Positions 1 through 12,402 of a DNA stretch of 64,000 nucleotides are shown here, in pieces. The stretch's first letter is position 1. Each line of letters opens with the position of its first letter. The notes under the pieces are model-generated. The model made no database searches, had not been told where the DNA came from, and saw nothing but the letters and a program-made list of their open reading frames with translations. The stretch lies in the NCBI GenBank assembly GCA_015183035.1, contig JACZZP010000014.1, positions 1,054,001 through 1,118,000 on the forward strand. Reading direction: 5' to 3'. The translations under genes were made by a program, and so were the position numbers. The DNA is from Meloidogyne chitwoodi (Eukaryota > Nematoda > Chromadorea > Rhabditida > Meloidogynidae).

Positions 1-1257
1 TTTAAATTCAATTTCTTCTAGCTTTGAAATAATTCGAAAAATGGCTGATAGCTGTTTGAAATTATTTAAATTAATTTTTTAAAATTAATTTAAGCAAATG
101 GTCGAAAGTTTTTAAATAAACAATTTCATCTTTCATCAGAATCACAAGTAAATAATGCTAATGATGGAGAAGAATTAATTTATGCTATTCAATCTGTTTT
201 AGAGGTTGAAATTATTTTTAAATTAAATAAATAAATTTATTTATTTAGACAATGGCAATGGTTGATTATCCTTATTCTTCTAATTTTTTGGCTCCTCTCC
301 CAGCTTGGCCAGTAAAAGTTGTTTGTAAAGAATATATTTTTGCTAAAAATCCTGAGCAGATTGCTTTAGCTTCATACAAAGCAATCAATTTGTTTTACAA
401 TTATACAGGATCTGAGAAAAGTTTTTGCCTTATTGGTAATAATTGTCCTGGCCCTTTTAGTGCCCTTGGTGATCCAGATGGTAAGAAAATATTTTAAATG
501 GAAATTATAAAATTTAAAAAAATTAGCTAGGTGTTAACAATAAAGGTTATCTTATGAGACATAAATAGTTTTTATTTTTTAATTAACTAAAATAAATAAT
601 TAATACTTTTCCTTTATTTAAGGCTGGCCGTGGCAGGTTTTTATTTAATTAAAAAGAATATAATTAATTAATTCCTCTCAGGCTTGTACTGAAATGATTA
701 TGCCAATGTGTAGTAGGGTTATTAATTTATTTTATTGAATAATATTTAAAAAAATTATTTTAAGGGTCCTCCTTTTGATCCATTTAATAAAAGTTGCCCA
801 TATAATGATCAAGATTATATAAAATATTGTACTAATTATTTCTCCAAAATTGGTTATAATAAAGATCTTTTTCGTCCTAATTGGGCAATAACCAATTATG
901 GTTTGGAATTCCCTACAGCAACAAATTTAATATTTACTAATGGATGGTTAGACCCTTGGTCTGGTGGAGGATGGAGATTGACTCCAACATTTGAGGGTTC
1001 TATTTATTCTTTAATTGTGGAGGATGGAGCACATCATTATGATCTTAGAGGAGAACATTCAGATGATACACAATCAGTTAAAGAAGTACGTCTTCTTGAA
1101 AAGTACGTTTAATTTAAATATATTAATAATATAATAATTATATAGATTACATATTACTCGATGGATTAAAGAAGCCCGTGAAAAATATAATAAACAAAAG
1201 AGTGTAATAAAAGATCGTATATTGTTTAATCAAATTACTGAAAATTCAATTTTTTAA
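1..1257 (+). CDS. S28 serine carboxypeptidase (Pro-X type), 3' part
   Basis: C-terminal part of a secreted/lysosomal S28 peptidase (family of PRCP and DPP7, worm pcp genes), which cleave after proline. The 5' end lies outside the window. Exons: <1-53, 95-204, 249-480, 623-636, 682-717, 765-1102, 1146-1257 (stop). The phases all join. Visible signatures are the acidic catalytic motif TNGWLDPWSGGGW in the exon at 765-1102 and the histidine motif DGAHHYDLRG about 30 residues later. The nucleophile serine would be upstream of the window. The next gene is a paralogue with the same exon lengths (110, 232 and 338 nt), except that this copy has an extra intron (637-681) between WPWQ and ACTEM. Identification rests on these motifs and on alignment with the neighbour. 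Confidence 0.88.
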
Positions 1258-2125
1258 TTGAAATTGTTAATTAAATTAAATTTAAGAAAATAATAATTTT
1301 AATTAAATACATATTTTAAATTTATAAATATGTAATATTTAATTTAAAATATATTTTTAAATAAATCTCAATTGCAAAATCATGACTTTATTAAATATAA
1401 TTATACTAAATAAGAAAAAGACAATATTTTAATATTTATTTTATTTAAACAAAGTTTAAGATTAAAATACCTAAATTAAAAATATAAGTATAAATGCCTA
1501 AAAGAATACAAAAGTTTAGTAAATCGAAAAAAAGATAGATAAATATTAATTTAATATTAGAGCTTTTATTATAATTTTTAATTTTAAAGTGAAAACAGTT
1601 TTAAGAGTAAAATAATTAATTTAAAAATAATATTTATTTATTTTTGTTGGATTTTGAAAAATTTAAAATGGAAAAAAATTCTTTTATGAAAATTTATAAA
1701 AATATATTTAAAAAATAAAATCTAAACAAATTATTATATTTATTTAAAATAATTTATTATTAATCTTTTCTTTTTTAATTTATTTTATCTAAAATTAAGT
1801 TATTAATTTAGATTTAAATATAAATAGATAATTTAAAAATATTTATTTTTTTGTAGATTTTGCTTAATTTCTAAATTTTAAAAATTAAATAAAACTTTCT
1901 TTTATTTTTATTTTTATTTCTAAAAATATATTTAAATTAGGTAATGAATAATCTGTTCAAATAATAATTTAATTTGGCTTAGTTTTTTTAATATAAATTT
2001 AATTTCATTTTTTATTAAATTTATTTATTATTTTTAATATTTTCTTTTAATAAATTTTTGCCTTTTTAATTGAAATTAATAAATAATTTAAATCAAAACT
2101 AATTAAAAATTAATTTTTTTAGAAA
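1258..2125. other. intergenic, no gene seen
   Basis: AT-rich spacer between the two tandem peptidase genes. It would hold the polyadenylation region of the first and the promoter of the second. No further coding exon, RNA gene or repeat recognised. Confidence 0.6.
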
Positions 2126-4085
2126 ATGAAATTATTAGTAAATATAAAATTAATTATTTTTCTTCTTTTTTTTATTTTTTATCAATTATTTTGTATTAAT
2201 TTAAATAAAAGAAAATTACGAGATCCTTCTAGTTTAATTAAAAGAAAATTAGCAGTTTCAGAAATGGAAGAAATTAATCAACAAAAATATAAATGGACAG
2301 AAGAATGGTTTGAAAACATGCCAATTGATCATTTTTCCTTTGTTGATTCTAGAAAATTTAAATTAAGGTTAAATAAATAAATAAATAAATAAATTTATTT
2401 ATTTTATTAAAAAAAAAGATATTTAATTAATACTGATTATTTTAAACAAAATAATGCTCCAATATTCTTTTACACTGGAAATGAAGGAAATATTGAAGGA
2501 TTTGCTGAAAATACAGTAATAAATAAAATAAATTTTATTAAATTATTTTTTAGGGTTTTATGTGGGATATAGCCCCAGAATTTGGTGCTGCAATAATTTT
2601 TGCTGAACATCGTTATTATGGAAAGACTTTACCTTTTGGAAATGAATCTTATTCGAATATTAAAAATTTGGGTTATTTAAGTTCAGAACAAGCACTTGCT
2701 GATTTTGCTATTCTTATTAATTATTTAAAAGAAAAAAGATTATCTAATGCTAATAAATCTCCATTAATTGCTTTTGGTGGTTCTTATGGTGGAATGTTAA
2801 CTGCTTGGATGCGTATTAAAGTATTTATTTTAATTTAATTAATTTAATTTATTTATTTTAGTATCCTCATTTAATTGATGGGTTTGTTTGTTTTTTTTAT
2901 TTATCTTTTTCTCTTTTAAATTTATTTAGTGCAATTGCTTCTAGTGCTCCAATTCATTATTTTGGAAATTCTACTCCACCATATTCTTATGTTGACATTA
3001 CTACTAGAACATTTATTAATAATGGATGTTCTTTAAATTTATTAGAAAAAAGTTTTAATTCTATTAGAAAAATGGCAAATAGCGGTCTGTAATATTTAAA
3101 AAATAAATATATTTTTTTAATTTTTTAGAAATTGGAAGAAAATTTTTAAATGAAAAATATCATCTTTCACCTTCTTCAAAAATAAATAATTCAAGCGATG
3201 GAGAACAATTAATAAATTATTTTCTTGGTATAATGGACGTAAATAATTATATATATTTATTTAATAATTTAATTTAATTTAAGATATTAGCAACAGTTGA
3301 GTATCCATATCCTACTACCTTTTTAGCTCCACTCCCAGCTTGGCCAGTTAAAAAAGCTTGTAAACCATTTTCTTCTGCTAAAACTTTTGAAGAATTAGCA
3401 TTAGCTTTATATGATGGATTAAATATGTATTATAATTATAATAATTCAGAAAGTCTTTGTTTATGGGGAAATGATTGTACATATCCTCCAAACAATTTAG
3501 GCGATAATGGAGATGGTAAAAATTAATTTTGAAATTTAATTTTTATTTAAAGGTTGGGATTGGCAGGCTTGCACTGAAATGATTATACCAATGTGTAATA
3601 GAGTAAATAAATTTATTTTTTATAACAAATATTTTAAATAATTATTATATTTAGGGACTTCCTTTTGATCCATTTAATAAAAGTTGCCCATATAATGATC
3701 AAGATTATATAAAATATTGTATTGATGATTTCTCCAAAATTGGTTATAATAAAGATCTTTTTCGTCCTAATTGGGCAATAACCAATTATGGTTTGGAATT
3801 CCCTACAGCAACAAATTTAATATTTACTAATGGATGGTTAGACCCTTGGTCTGGTGGAGGATGGAGACAAATAACAACAAATGTTGGTTCTATATATTCT
3901 TATATAATAAAAGATGGAGCTCATCATTATGATCTTAGAGGAGCAAATCCAGCTGATACAAAATCTGTCATTGAAGTTCGTCTTAAAGAAAAGTATTATA
4001 AATTTATTATATTTAAAAATATTTAAATTTTAATTTTAGAAAGCATATTGCTGATTGGATTGATGAAGCTAAAAATAATAATTAA
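2126..4085 (+). CDS. S28 serine carboxypeptidase (Pro-X/DPP7-like), complete
   Basis: Predicted 518-aa secreted or lysosomal proline-specific serine peptidase, a normal length for the family. Exons: 2126-2367, 2419-2515, 2554-2820, 2862-2881, 2930-3084, 3129-3238, 3284-3515, 3553-3602, 3655-3992, 4040-4085. The ATG was chosen because it starts a hydrophobic signal peptide (about residues 7-24). The nucleophile sits in FGGSYGGMLTAW (end of the third exon), after a typical AEHRYYGKTLPFG segment. The acid motif is TNGWLDPWSGGGW and the histidine motif DGAHHYDLRG, so the triad looks intact. It is a tandem duplicate of the preceding gene, and part of the exon at 3655-3992 is almost identical between the two (see findings). 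In root-knot nematodes such peptidases could be digestive or secreted; that is inference. Confidence 0.92.
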
Positions 4086-5928
4086 AATAAACTTTTTTAA
4101 ATAAATAATATTTTATATTTATTTTTAATATTTTTCCAGATTTTTTTACAAATAAATATATTTATAAAAGAATTATTAATAAAAAATATATTTTGTTTGT
4201 GCAAAATTAAGTATTAATGAGCGCGCGAATTTTTTTAAAGCGTGTGAAATTAACTATAGCTTTTGTTTTTAGTTTTGCCTAGAATATATGTGAATCCCCA
4301 AATGGCATATTTTATTATTTTTTTATTCACGGATTTTTTTTTCTCATTTATTGGTATTTTTAATAAATTTATTTATTTTTTTAAATTATTATTATATATT
4401 TAATTATTTTTAAATATAAACAAATAATAAAATTTTAATTAAAAAAAAAAACTCTATTTAAATTAAAAATAATAATAATTTATTATTTTTAATTATTTTA
4501 TTAAATTTATTTTTCAAAATAAAAAATAAATAAATATTTTTATTTTTAATTGGATAGTAAAAAAAGAACAGAAATTCACTTTTTATTAATAATAAAAGAA
4601 ATAACCAATTTTCTTTTTTTTATTATATAAAAATATTTAAATAATCCTAATTTTATATATTTTTCACGTATTTTTTTATTTTTTATTTTTACAATTATAT
4701 TTTTAACTCCATTTTAAAAGACTTTTTTTGTTAAAGGCAAAAACGGAAATTGCCCCCTCAATGCTTTTTGGTGAATATTCTTTTTTTATTTTAAATATAC
4801 TCTTTTTTCTTCATCTTTTTTACTAACCCTAAATTTCATTTAATTTTTAAGGCCAAAATGGACAAACACAACCTTTTAATATATTTTCTTAAAATTTAAT
4901 TGTTATTATTCTCTTATTATTAATATTTAATTAATTTTAAATAATTATTTTATTTAAAAATAAATATACTTATTTTTTTAATAATTATTTAATTTAAAAA
5001 TAATTAATTTATTTTTTTTAATAATTTTTTAATTTTTATTTTAATTTAAATTATTTAAAATATTATAAAAATTTTATTTTAATTTTTTAAAACCTTAGCA
5101 ACTATAATTTATTTATTTATTAAAACTGTATAATTTTTTTAATTTTATTAAAAAAGATTTTTAACTAATAATTATTTATTTAAAGAATTTATTTAAATAA
5201 AAATTGATAATTTTATTTATTAATTTAATCAATTACTATTTTTAATATCTTTTAAAATATAAGTTTTTAATTTATATTTTGAAGGGTTTTACTTTTTTGG
5301 AATTTTCTTTAAAAAAATGAGGATTTTTATGTAATTTATGGCTAAAATTAAAAGCTTAGAAAGTTAATTAATTGAGACTAAAAGATGGAATAAAATAATA
5401 TTTTCAATTATTTATTACTTTAATTAAATACATTTATTTTTCTCTCTTTTATTTTATTTTTATTTAATTTAAAGTTTTAAAGTTTTAACTAAAATCACGC
5501 AATATATATTAATTGATAATAAATTTATTTTCTTTTTTTCTTTCTTCATTTTTATTTTCACTCAATAATATATTGCTTAGATAATCCCTAAGCATTTAAA
5601 TCTGTCACAAAAAATAAAAAAAGGATTGATGAAAGTCCGCGCAATATTAATAATTAAAAAGAGAGAAAATAAAAAACAAAGAAATTAAAAAATTATTTTT
5701 TATTTATAAAAATGCCAAAAGAATCCTAACATAAATAAATAAATAAATATTATTAATTTTCTATTATTTTCGCTTTTTTTAAAGAAAATCATTGCCATAA
5801 AAAGTCTTTAATTATTTTAATTAAATTTAAATAATATTTTTAAATTTATTTTATTAAAAAAATAATTTTCTAAAATAAAAGTAATAATAAAATACAATTT
5901 TTAAATAATTTTTTAGATTTTAATTTTA
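4086..5928. other. intergenic, no gene seen
   Basis: About 1.8 kb of AT-rich sequence with long runs of A and T. No open frame with splice support, no RNA gene and no repeat recognised. Confidence 0.6.
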
Positions 5929-7328
5929 ATGATAACAATTCTTCTTTTTAAAAATTCAATTAAAAAACAACAAAAATATATTTTTAATAATAATATTTTA
6001 TTATTTTATTTATTATTTTTTTATTCCAATTATTGTCTTTTCTGATAATCAAAATAAAATAAAAATTAATTGTAATTTGGAAAAAGCTGAATTTTGTTTT
6101 ACTCAACTTTTTGAACAATTACCTATTTGTTTTGATAAAAAACATTTGGGAGATATTGCTTTTAGATGTCATCATTTTAATGTAAAATATTATTTTAAAT
6201 TAATTTATTACTAAAATATTCCATTTAATTTAATTATTAAGGTATTAGATATATGCTTTGGTGATAATCAAGTAATTTTATTTATTTATTTAAATTAATT
6301 ATTTTAAAAATAGATTCGTTGTTTACCTGCTGCTATTGGCACAGCTGCAAGAATTTCCTATCAAAAAAGAGTAAAATTATTTAAAAATATATTTTATATT
6401 AATTAATTTAACAGGTGGATGAATGTTTACTTTCTTCTACTAAAAATGAAGGAGAAAAATCTTTAAATGATCAAAAAACAGTTAATTTTTAAAATATATT
6501 TTTAAATTTATTTTTATTTAAAGATTTTACAAAAATCTCCAGGTTTATTATCTTCACCTTCAGAATTACAATTTATTTCATTATTTGGCTATTTACAAAC
6601 ACAATGTCGTCCAAGAAGAAGAATTTCTGAAAATAATAATGAAAAAAATGGAAATAGAAGATCACATTTTCATTCAGAAAATCAAAAACAAATAAATAAT
6701 AAATATATTAATTGTTCTGATATTTATATTGATGAAATTATTAATGATTGTGAAAATGAAATGAAAAAAAGACAATCATTGCCTTATATGCAATTAGAAA
6801 GACATAAACTTTTAAGGTTTATTTTAAATTAATTAATTAAATAAATAAATATTATTTATAGACTTAAATTGGACATTTCTAGTAAATTATTACAATTTCC
6901 AGAAACTAGACCAGAAGATGAATGTATGATGGTAATATTTAATTTTTAAAAATAAAAATTAAATTTTAAAATAAATACCTAGGTACGTTCTGTTTTTTCT
7001 GACATTTTTCTTATTCATCAAAAATATTGTTTTCATGTATGTTTTAAATATATTTAATTTTTAAATATTATTTTAATTAATATTTATTTAAAATAAAAAG
7101 ACAATAGTAACAAAATGTTTATGTGAAAGATATCAATTTGAACGTACTTGTGGTATTCAATGTGCTAATCTTGAAGCTTATGGACTTCCATTTAATAGAA
7201 AACTTCTCTGGAATGATTTTAGAGGTTTTCTTAGTGGCTCTAGTAAAAAATGGAATAAAAATAAAATTTTAATAATTTTATTAATATTTTTATTTTATTC
7301 ATTTATTTTACCAAAAATAATTAATTAA
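5929..7328 (+). CDS. Cys-rich secreted/membrane protein, unknown family
   Basis: Predicted 332-aa protein that I cannot assign to a family. Exons: 5929-6034, 6087-6181, 6242-6271, 6314-6370, 6415-6480, 6524-6816, 6862-6931, 6983-7036, 7101-7328; phases join throughout. The N-terminus has a hydrophobic stretch (about residues 19-33) that could be a signal peptide. A Cys-rich ectodomain follows, with regularly spaced cysteines (for example EFCFTQLFEQLPICFD, FRCHHFN, KCLCERYQFERTCGIQCANLE) and a low-complexity Asn/Lys middle. The last about 20 residues (ILIILLIFLFYSFILP) are hydrophobic and end the protein, fitting a tail anchor or GPI signal. The first intron (52 nt) is inferred because the ATG frame and the Cys-rich frame differ by one base. 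Confidence 0.68.
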
Positions 7329-9813
7329 TTTTTCTCTTTTTATTTATTTTATATATTCATTAATTATTGCCTTATTTTTAACTTTATTTTAATAAATTAG
7401 TAGATTAATTGTTTTATTATTTTTGTTTTTAATTTTAAAATATTTTAATTAAAATATTTTTATATATTTTTAAAAGTTTATTTAAAAATCCAACAAAATC
7501 TAAACTTTTTTAAATTTATTAACATTAAATTAAAAAATAAATATTTATTTTAAATTAATTATTTTTAAAGAAGAAACAAAATAAATAATAAAATTTATTT
7601 TTGGCTATTTTAAATATTTTATTTTATTTTTAATTTTCTATATAAAAAATTAAAATTATTTTTTATAATATAAACAAAAATTTATTTTTATTTTGTCAAT
7701 CACCGCTTAGCTTTTATAAAAAATATTTTGATTATAAAAAAATAATTATCTAATAAAATTCTTGAGTTTTGCGCATAGAAAGAGAATTTGCTTTGAATAA
7801 CCGCTTTAGCATTTTTTTAAGTTTTTATTAAAATATTTAAAAAATTATAACAATTGTTTTTTTTAATTTTTCTTTTTGTTGTTGCCGACTTTTTTTATTA
7901 ATTTTAAATTGTGTGAAAATTGATTGCGTGTGTCAAATGTTTATTTAAATAATAAATATATATTTTTATTTTTGGCACAATTATTATTATTAAAATATGT
8001 ATATATCGGCATATTTTCTTTTTAAAAAATAAAAAAATAAAAAGAACATTGTAAATCAATGTGTCAAATAAATAAAAAATAATAAAGTTTATTATAATAA
8101 AAAATATTTTACCGGCAAATTTGGGAAGAGAATAAATATATAATATTTAAAAAAAATATTTTATTGACCTTTCTTTGTAAAAATTTAATATATTAATTTA
8201 TAAAATAAATTTACTAAAATATGGAGAAATTATAACAATGAATTTGCCGCAAATTAAAAAAATATTTTGCTCAAAATAAATAATTATATATTTTTTATTT
8301 ATTTTTATTTACTTAAAATTTAATTAAAATAAATAAATAAAATAATTTTAAATACATTTAAATTAAATTATAAAATAATAATTAATATTTAAGTAATAAA
8401 ATATTAATTTTTTAAATAAATTCCCTAAGGTCTTTTATTTTTTAATTTAACCAATATTATTTGAACTATGTAATTATAATAATTATTTTAAAAACTAAGT
8501 TTAAATATATTTTTTTATTTTTTAAAAAATAGCCAGTTATATTAATTTAATTTATTTTTAATTTTCTCTTCCCAAAGGAAAATTGATAATTAAAAAATAT
8601 AAAAAAATAATTTAACTAAAAATTAAAAAATAATTAAATTATTAAATTATTCTTCCTTCTATTTGTAATTTGCAAAAATATATATAAAATATTTTGTAAA
8701 ATAAATAAATAATTGACCTTTTCTTATTGTTTTTGTCTCTCTTCTCTTTGTTTTTTTAACCAAAGTTTTTACTTTAAATGATATACTGAATTAGCCTTTA
8801 TTTAATTATTTGATTGGTTTATTTAGATTAAAAGAATATACCGACAACTCCTTAAGAAAACATTTGCTTTTAAATTATTTATTTTTTTTAATTTTTATTT
8901 ATTTATTAATTCTTTTTTTAATCACTTTGGACATAATTAGTTTTTTTTGCAAATAAAAAATATAAAACAATTATTTTTAAGTAGAAAAACAAGAACAAAA
9001 CTCTCTAATTAATTTTAAGATTGATTATCTCTTTTTATTAATAAATATGTGGGAATTATATATTTAAAAATAAAAACTTTTAAGATTTATAATTTGTTAG
9101 TAATCCATCAAAATTATATATTTATTATTATTATTTATTTTAAAAAATAATAATAAAATAAATTATTAATTAATTAATATATTTCTGACAAACTTTTTAA
9201 AAATGTCGCTAATTAAAAAGAAGAATATTTCTTTAAATATTTTATTTAAAAATTAATTATAATGTTTTTAAAAATTATTTTGAATAAAACTCTTTTTTTA
9301 GAAAATAAATAAATTTATTTTTAATTTATTTAAAATAACAAATATAAAAATGTTTATATATTATAGACATTTTAAAAAGACATAAATTTAATATTGGACA
9401 CTAAAAAACTAAAAAAAAGTGAACAGATTGATGGTTTAATACTTTTTATTTAACAACCAATTGATGACAATTAAATATAAAAATAAAACAATTTTTCAAT
9501 AAAATATATTTATTTGTTATTTTTAGTTGTTTTGGAATTTATTTTATTTTAATTTATATATTTTCGAGAAATAAATAAAAATTGATATAAATATTATATT
9601 ATTTTTTTTTAAAAAATATAAATAATAAAAAAGAGGTATTTTGTTAAATAAATTATAAATATTATTTTAATTTTATTAATTTTTTGAATTTTTGTTTTTA
9701 AGAGAAAAATATTATAATATTTTCACTAAAAATAAAAAATAAAATTAAATTATAATAAAATCAATTTAATCAAATACCCGTTATTTTTAAATAAAAATTA
9801 ATTATTTAATTAA
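7329..9813. other. intergenic, no gene seen
   Basis: About 2.5 kb of very AT-rich sequence between convergent genes. I found no exon with splice and phase support on either strand, no RNA gene and no inverted repeat with target duplications. Confidence 0.55.
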
Positions 9814-12402
9814 TTACCATCCAGAAGATGTTGTTCTTTTTATTAAATCATTTTCTTCTTCATTTATTTGTTCATCACCATTTGATAAAAATCCATTTCC
9901 ATTAAAAACATTTTGTGAAGTAGCTAATGCAGCCATTGCTGTTAAAGTATTTATCTGGGTAAATGTTTTTCTTTCTTCTTCTGCTTCTTTTTGTCTTTTT
10001 GTTTTTGCACGTCTATTCTATAAATAAATAAAAATATTTTTATTTAAATAAATAAGACAAATTAAAATATAAATTTAAATTTTATTATTAAAACCTTTAA
10101 AAAATAAAAGTATATCCATTTCTTTTTAATTTTTACCTTCTCATGCTTTTTCTCTTAATTATTAATGTGATTATAATCTGTTGACTGACATCTTTTATTT
10201 TTAAGTAAATGATGGATAATAATAATAAAATAAAATTATATAATTCTTTCTTTTTTTAATTCCCTTAAATGGCCCAATTGCACAATTGGCGGCATTAATA
10301 GTTAGGTAAGGACAATTATTATATTATTGGTTTAGGTATATCATTCATAATATATATATCTCAGTATTTAGCGAATAAATGTGAGATTTTTTGAGTAAAT
10401 TGCTAAAGGCAAATATTTCTTTCCTTATTAAATAATAATAATAATAGATTTGACAATATTTTCTCAAAAATATAAGAAAATATTATTTGGAATGTTACGG
10501 TAATTATTATTTTTAAATAATCTATTTTTAATTACTATTTTTCTAAAAATTATTTTTAATTAATTTTCAAACAATAATCTCAAAAATATTAAAAAAAATA
10601 AAAAATATATTCTAATAAATATATTATATAATTATTTATTTATTTTAAAAACCCAAATTCCTCTTTAACAAATTTGCCTCATTTTCTTATAATACAGTAA
10701 TCCTCCAAATATGGAAAAAGAAAAAAAGAATAAAAAAAGGTGGTAAATAAATATAAATATTATTGAGTTAAAATAAAATAGACAATAATTAAGTGATAAT
10801 AATAATAATAATATTTAAAGTTAACCTTGAATAAAATAATTAAATTAAAAAATAAATATGTATTTATTTAAATAAATTTTAAAATAATTAATTAATTAAA
10901 ATAATATTATATATTTAAATTATTTAAATAATAATAATATGTCCCTTATTTATTTATATTAATTTATTTATTTATAAAATTAAAAACTTTTAATATTTAT
11001 TAAACTAATAATTTTTATTTTCAAAATGACACCAGCTGGAATCAGATTAAAAAATAAAAATAAAGTAATACTGTGTTAATAATATATATTTATTAAAAAA
11101 GATATAATATTTTTAATTACTAAAAAAGGGAAAAAGAACTGCTAATCCTCTCAAAAATAAATAAATTTAATTTCTTTTTATTTTTCTCTAAAATATTTTA
11201 TCCAAAATATTAAAAAGGCCATAAATTCACACTGGGAAAGAAATAAAAAAAATTTTTACGATCTCCCGGTTATTAGTGGTTTTGGCCATTTTAAGGAGAG
11301 TTTTTGGTAATAAAAATTAAAAAGAATTATTTTATTAATTAAAATAAATAAAATAAATAAAGGGAAATATAAAAATTATAAAAAATAAAAGAAAAAATTA
11401 ATTATTTTCAAAATATTCTAAAATTAAATAATATTAAAAATAACTAATATTACTGACTGACTTCTTTACAGATAAAATTAATTTTACTCTTTTCTTGGTT
11501 GTATTTAAATATAAATAATTTAAATACCTGAAACCATATTTTAACTTGTTGTTCAGAAAGTTTTAAATTTGATGAAAATTCAGCTCTTTCAGCTATGGTC
11601 AAATATTGTTTATTTTTAAATTTTTGTTCTAAAGCATTTAATTGTTGTTGGCTAAATGGTGTTCGAGGTTTTCGATTATTTTTATGTCTTCTAAGCATAC
11701 AAGAAGAAATATCTAATGGTTGGATTCTATTATGTTCATCTAAATTAATTAAATAATTTTAAATATTTTATAGAAAATTATAAATAATTAAATATTTTTA
11801 ATAATTTAATTAAAATATTTTTACCAAAAATTTTTCTTTCTTTTCCAATAATTTTTCTATTAGAATTATTTTCAATTTCAATATTTGTTGATTTTTCTAT
11901 AAAAGAAGAAGAAGAAGAAGAAGGAAAACAATTAAATTCATTATTATTATTAGGAAATTGAAACAATCTTTTTTGTTGTTGTAACCAAAACATTGTTGTT
12001 GCAGCCATTGAAGTTGGAAAATAATTATTATTTGTTTTAAACAAATTAAATGAAGAAAAAGGAGAAAATGAATGAGAAGAAGAAGGAAAAATAATATTAT
12101 TATTAAATTGTTGTAAATTATTATTATTTAATTTTATTTCTTCTTTATTATTAATTGTAGTAGGAAGTACTAATTCTTCTTTTTTAATCTAAAATATATT
12201 TTTATTATTTTTTAATAATCCCCTCTCAAACAAATTAATTAATTAAATATATTTTTTTTAATTTTAATTTTACTTGATTATTTTTAATTTCTTTTTGTTC
12301 ATTTTCATTAATATTTTCTTCTTTCTTTTTTAAAGTTTTTTTTTGTTGTAAAAATTCATTATTATTTTCAAATCCACCAAGAAGTGATTCAACACTGAAC
12401 AT
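9814..12402 (-). CDS. vab-15: Msx-class homeodomain transcription factor
   Basis: Nuclear DNA-binding regulator. Exons in transcript order: 12402-12274, 12188-11825, 11739-11528, 10017-9814, in phase, about 302 aa. The N-terminus [11 protein letters not shown] is an eh1-like repressor motif (FSVESLL) as in NK/Msx proteins. The homeodomain runs from [20 protein letters not shown] through [20 protein letters not shown] to [25 protein letters not shown] and the [12 protein letters not shown] block are diagnostic of Msx, whose worm member is vab-15. Low-complexity Asn/Ser tracts fill the middle exon. A 1510-bp intron splits the homeodomain between Q50 and N51 of the recognition helix. In C. elegans vab-15 acts in touch-neuron and epidermal development; the role here is inferred from orthology. 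Confidence 0.93.
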
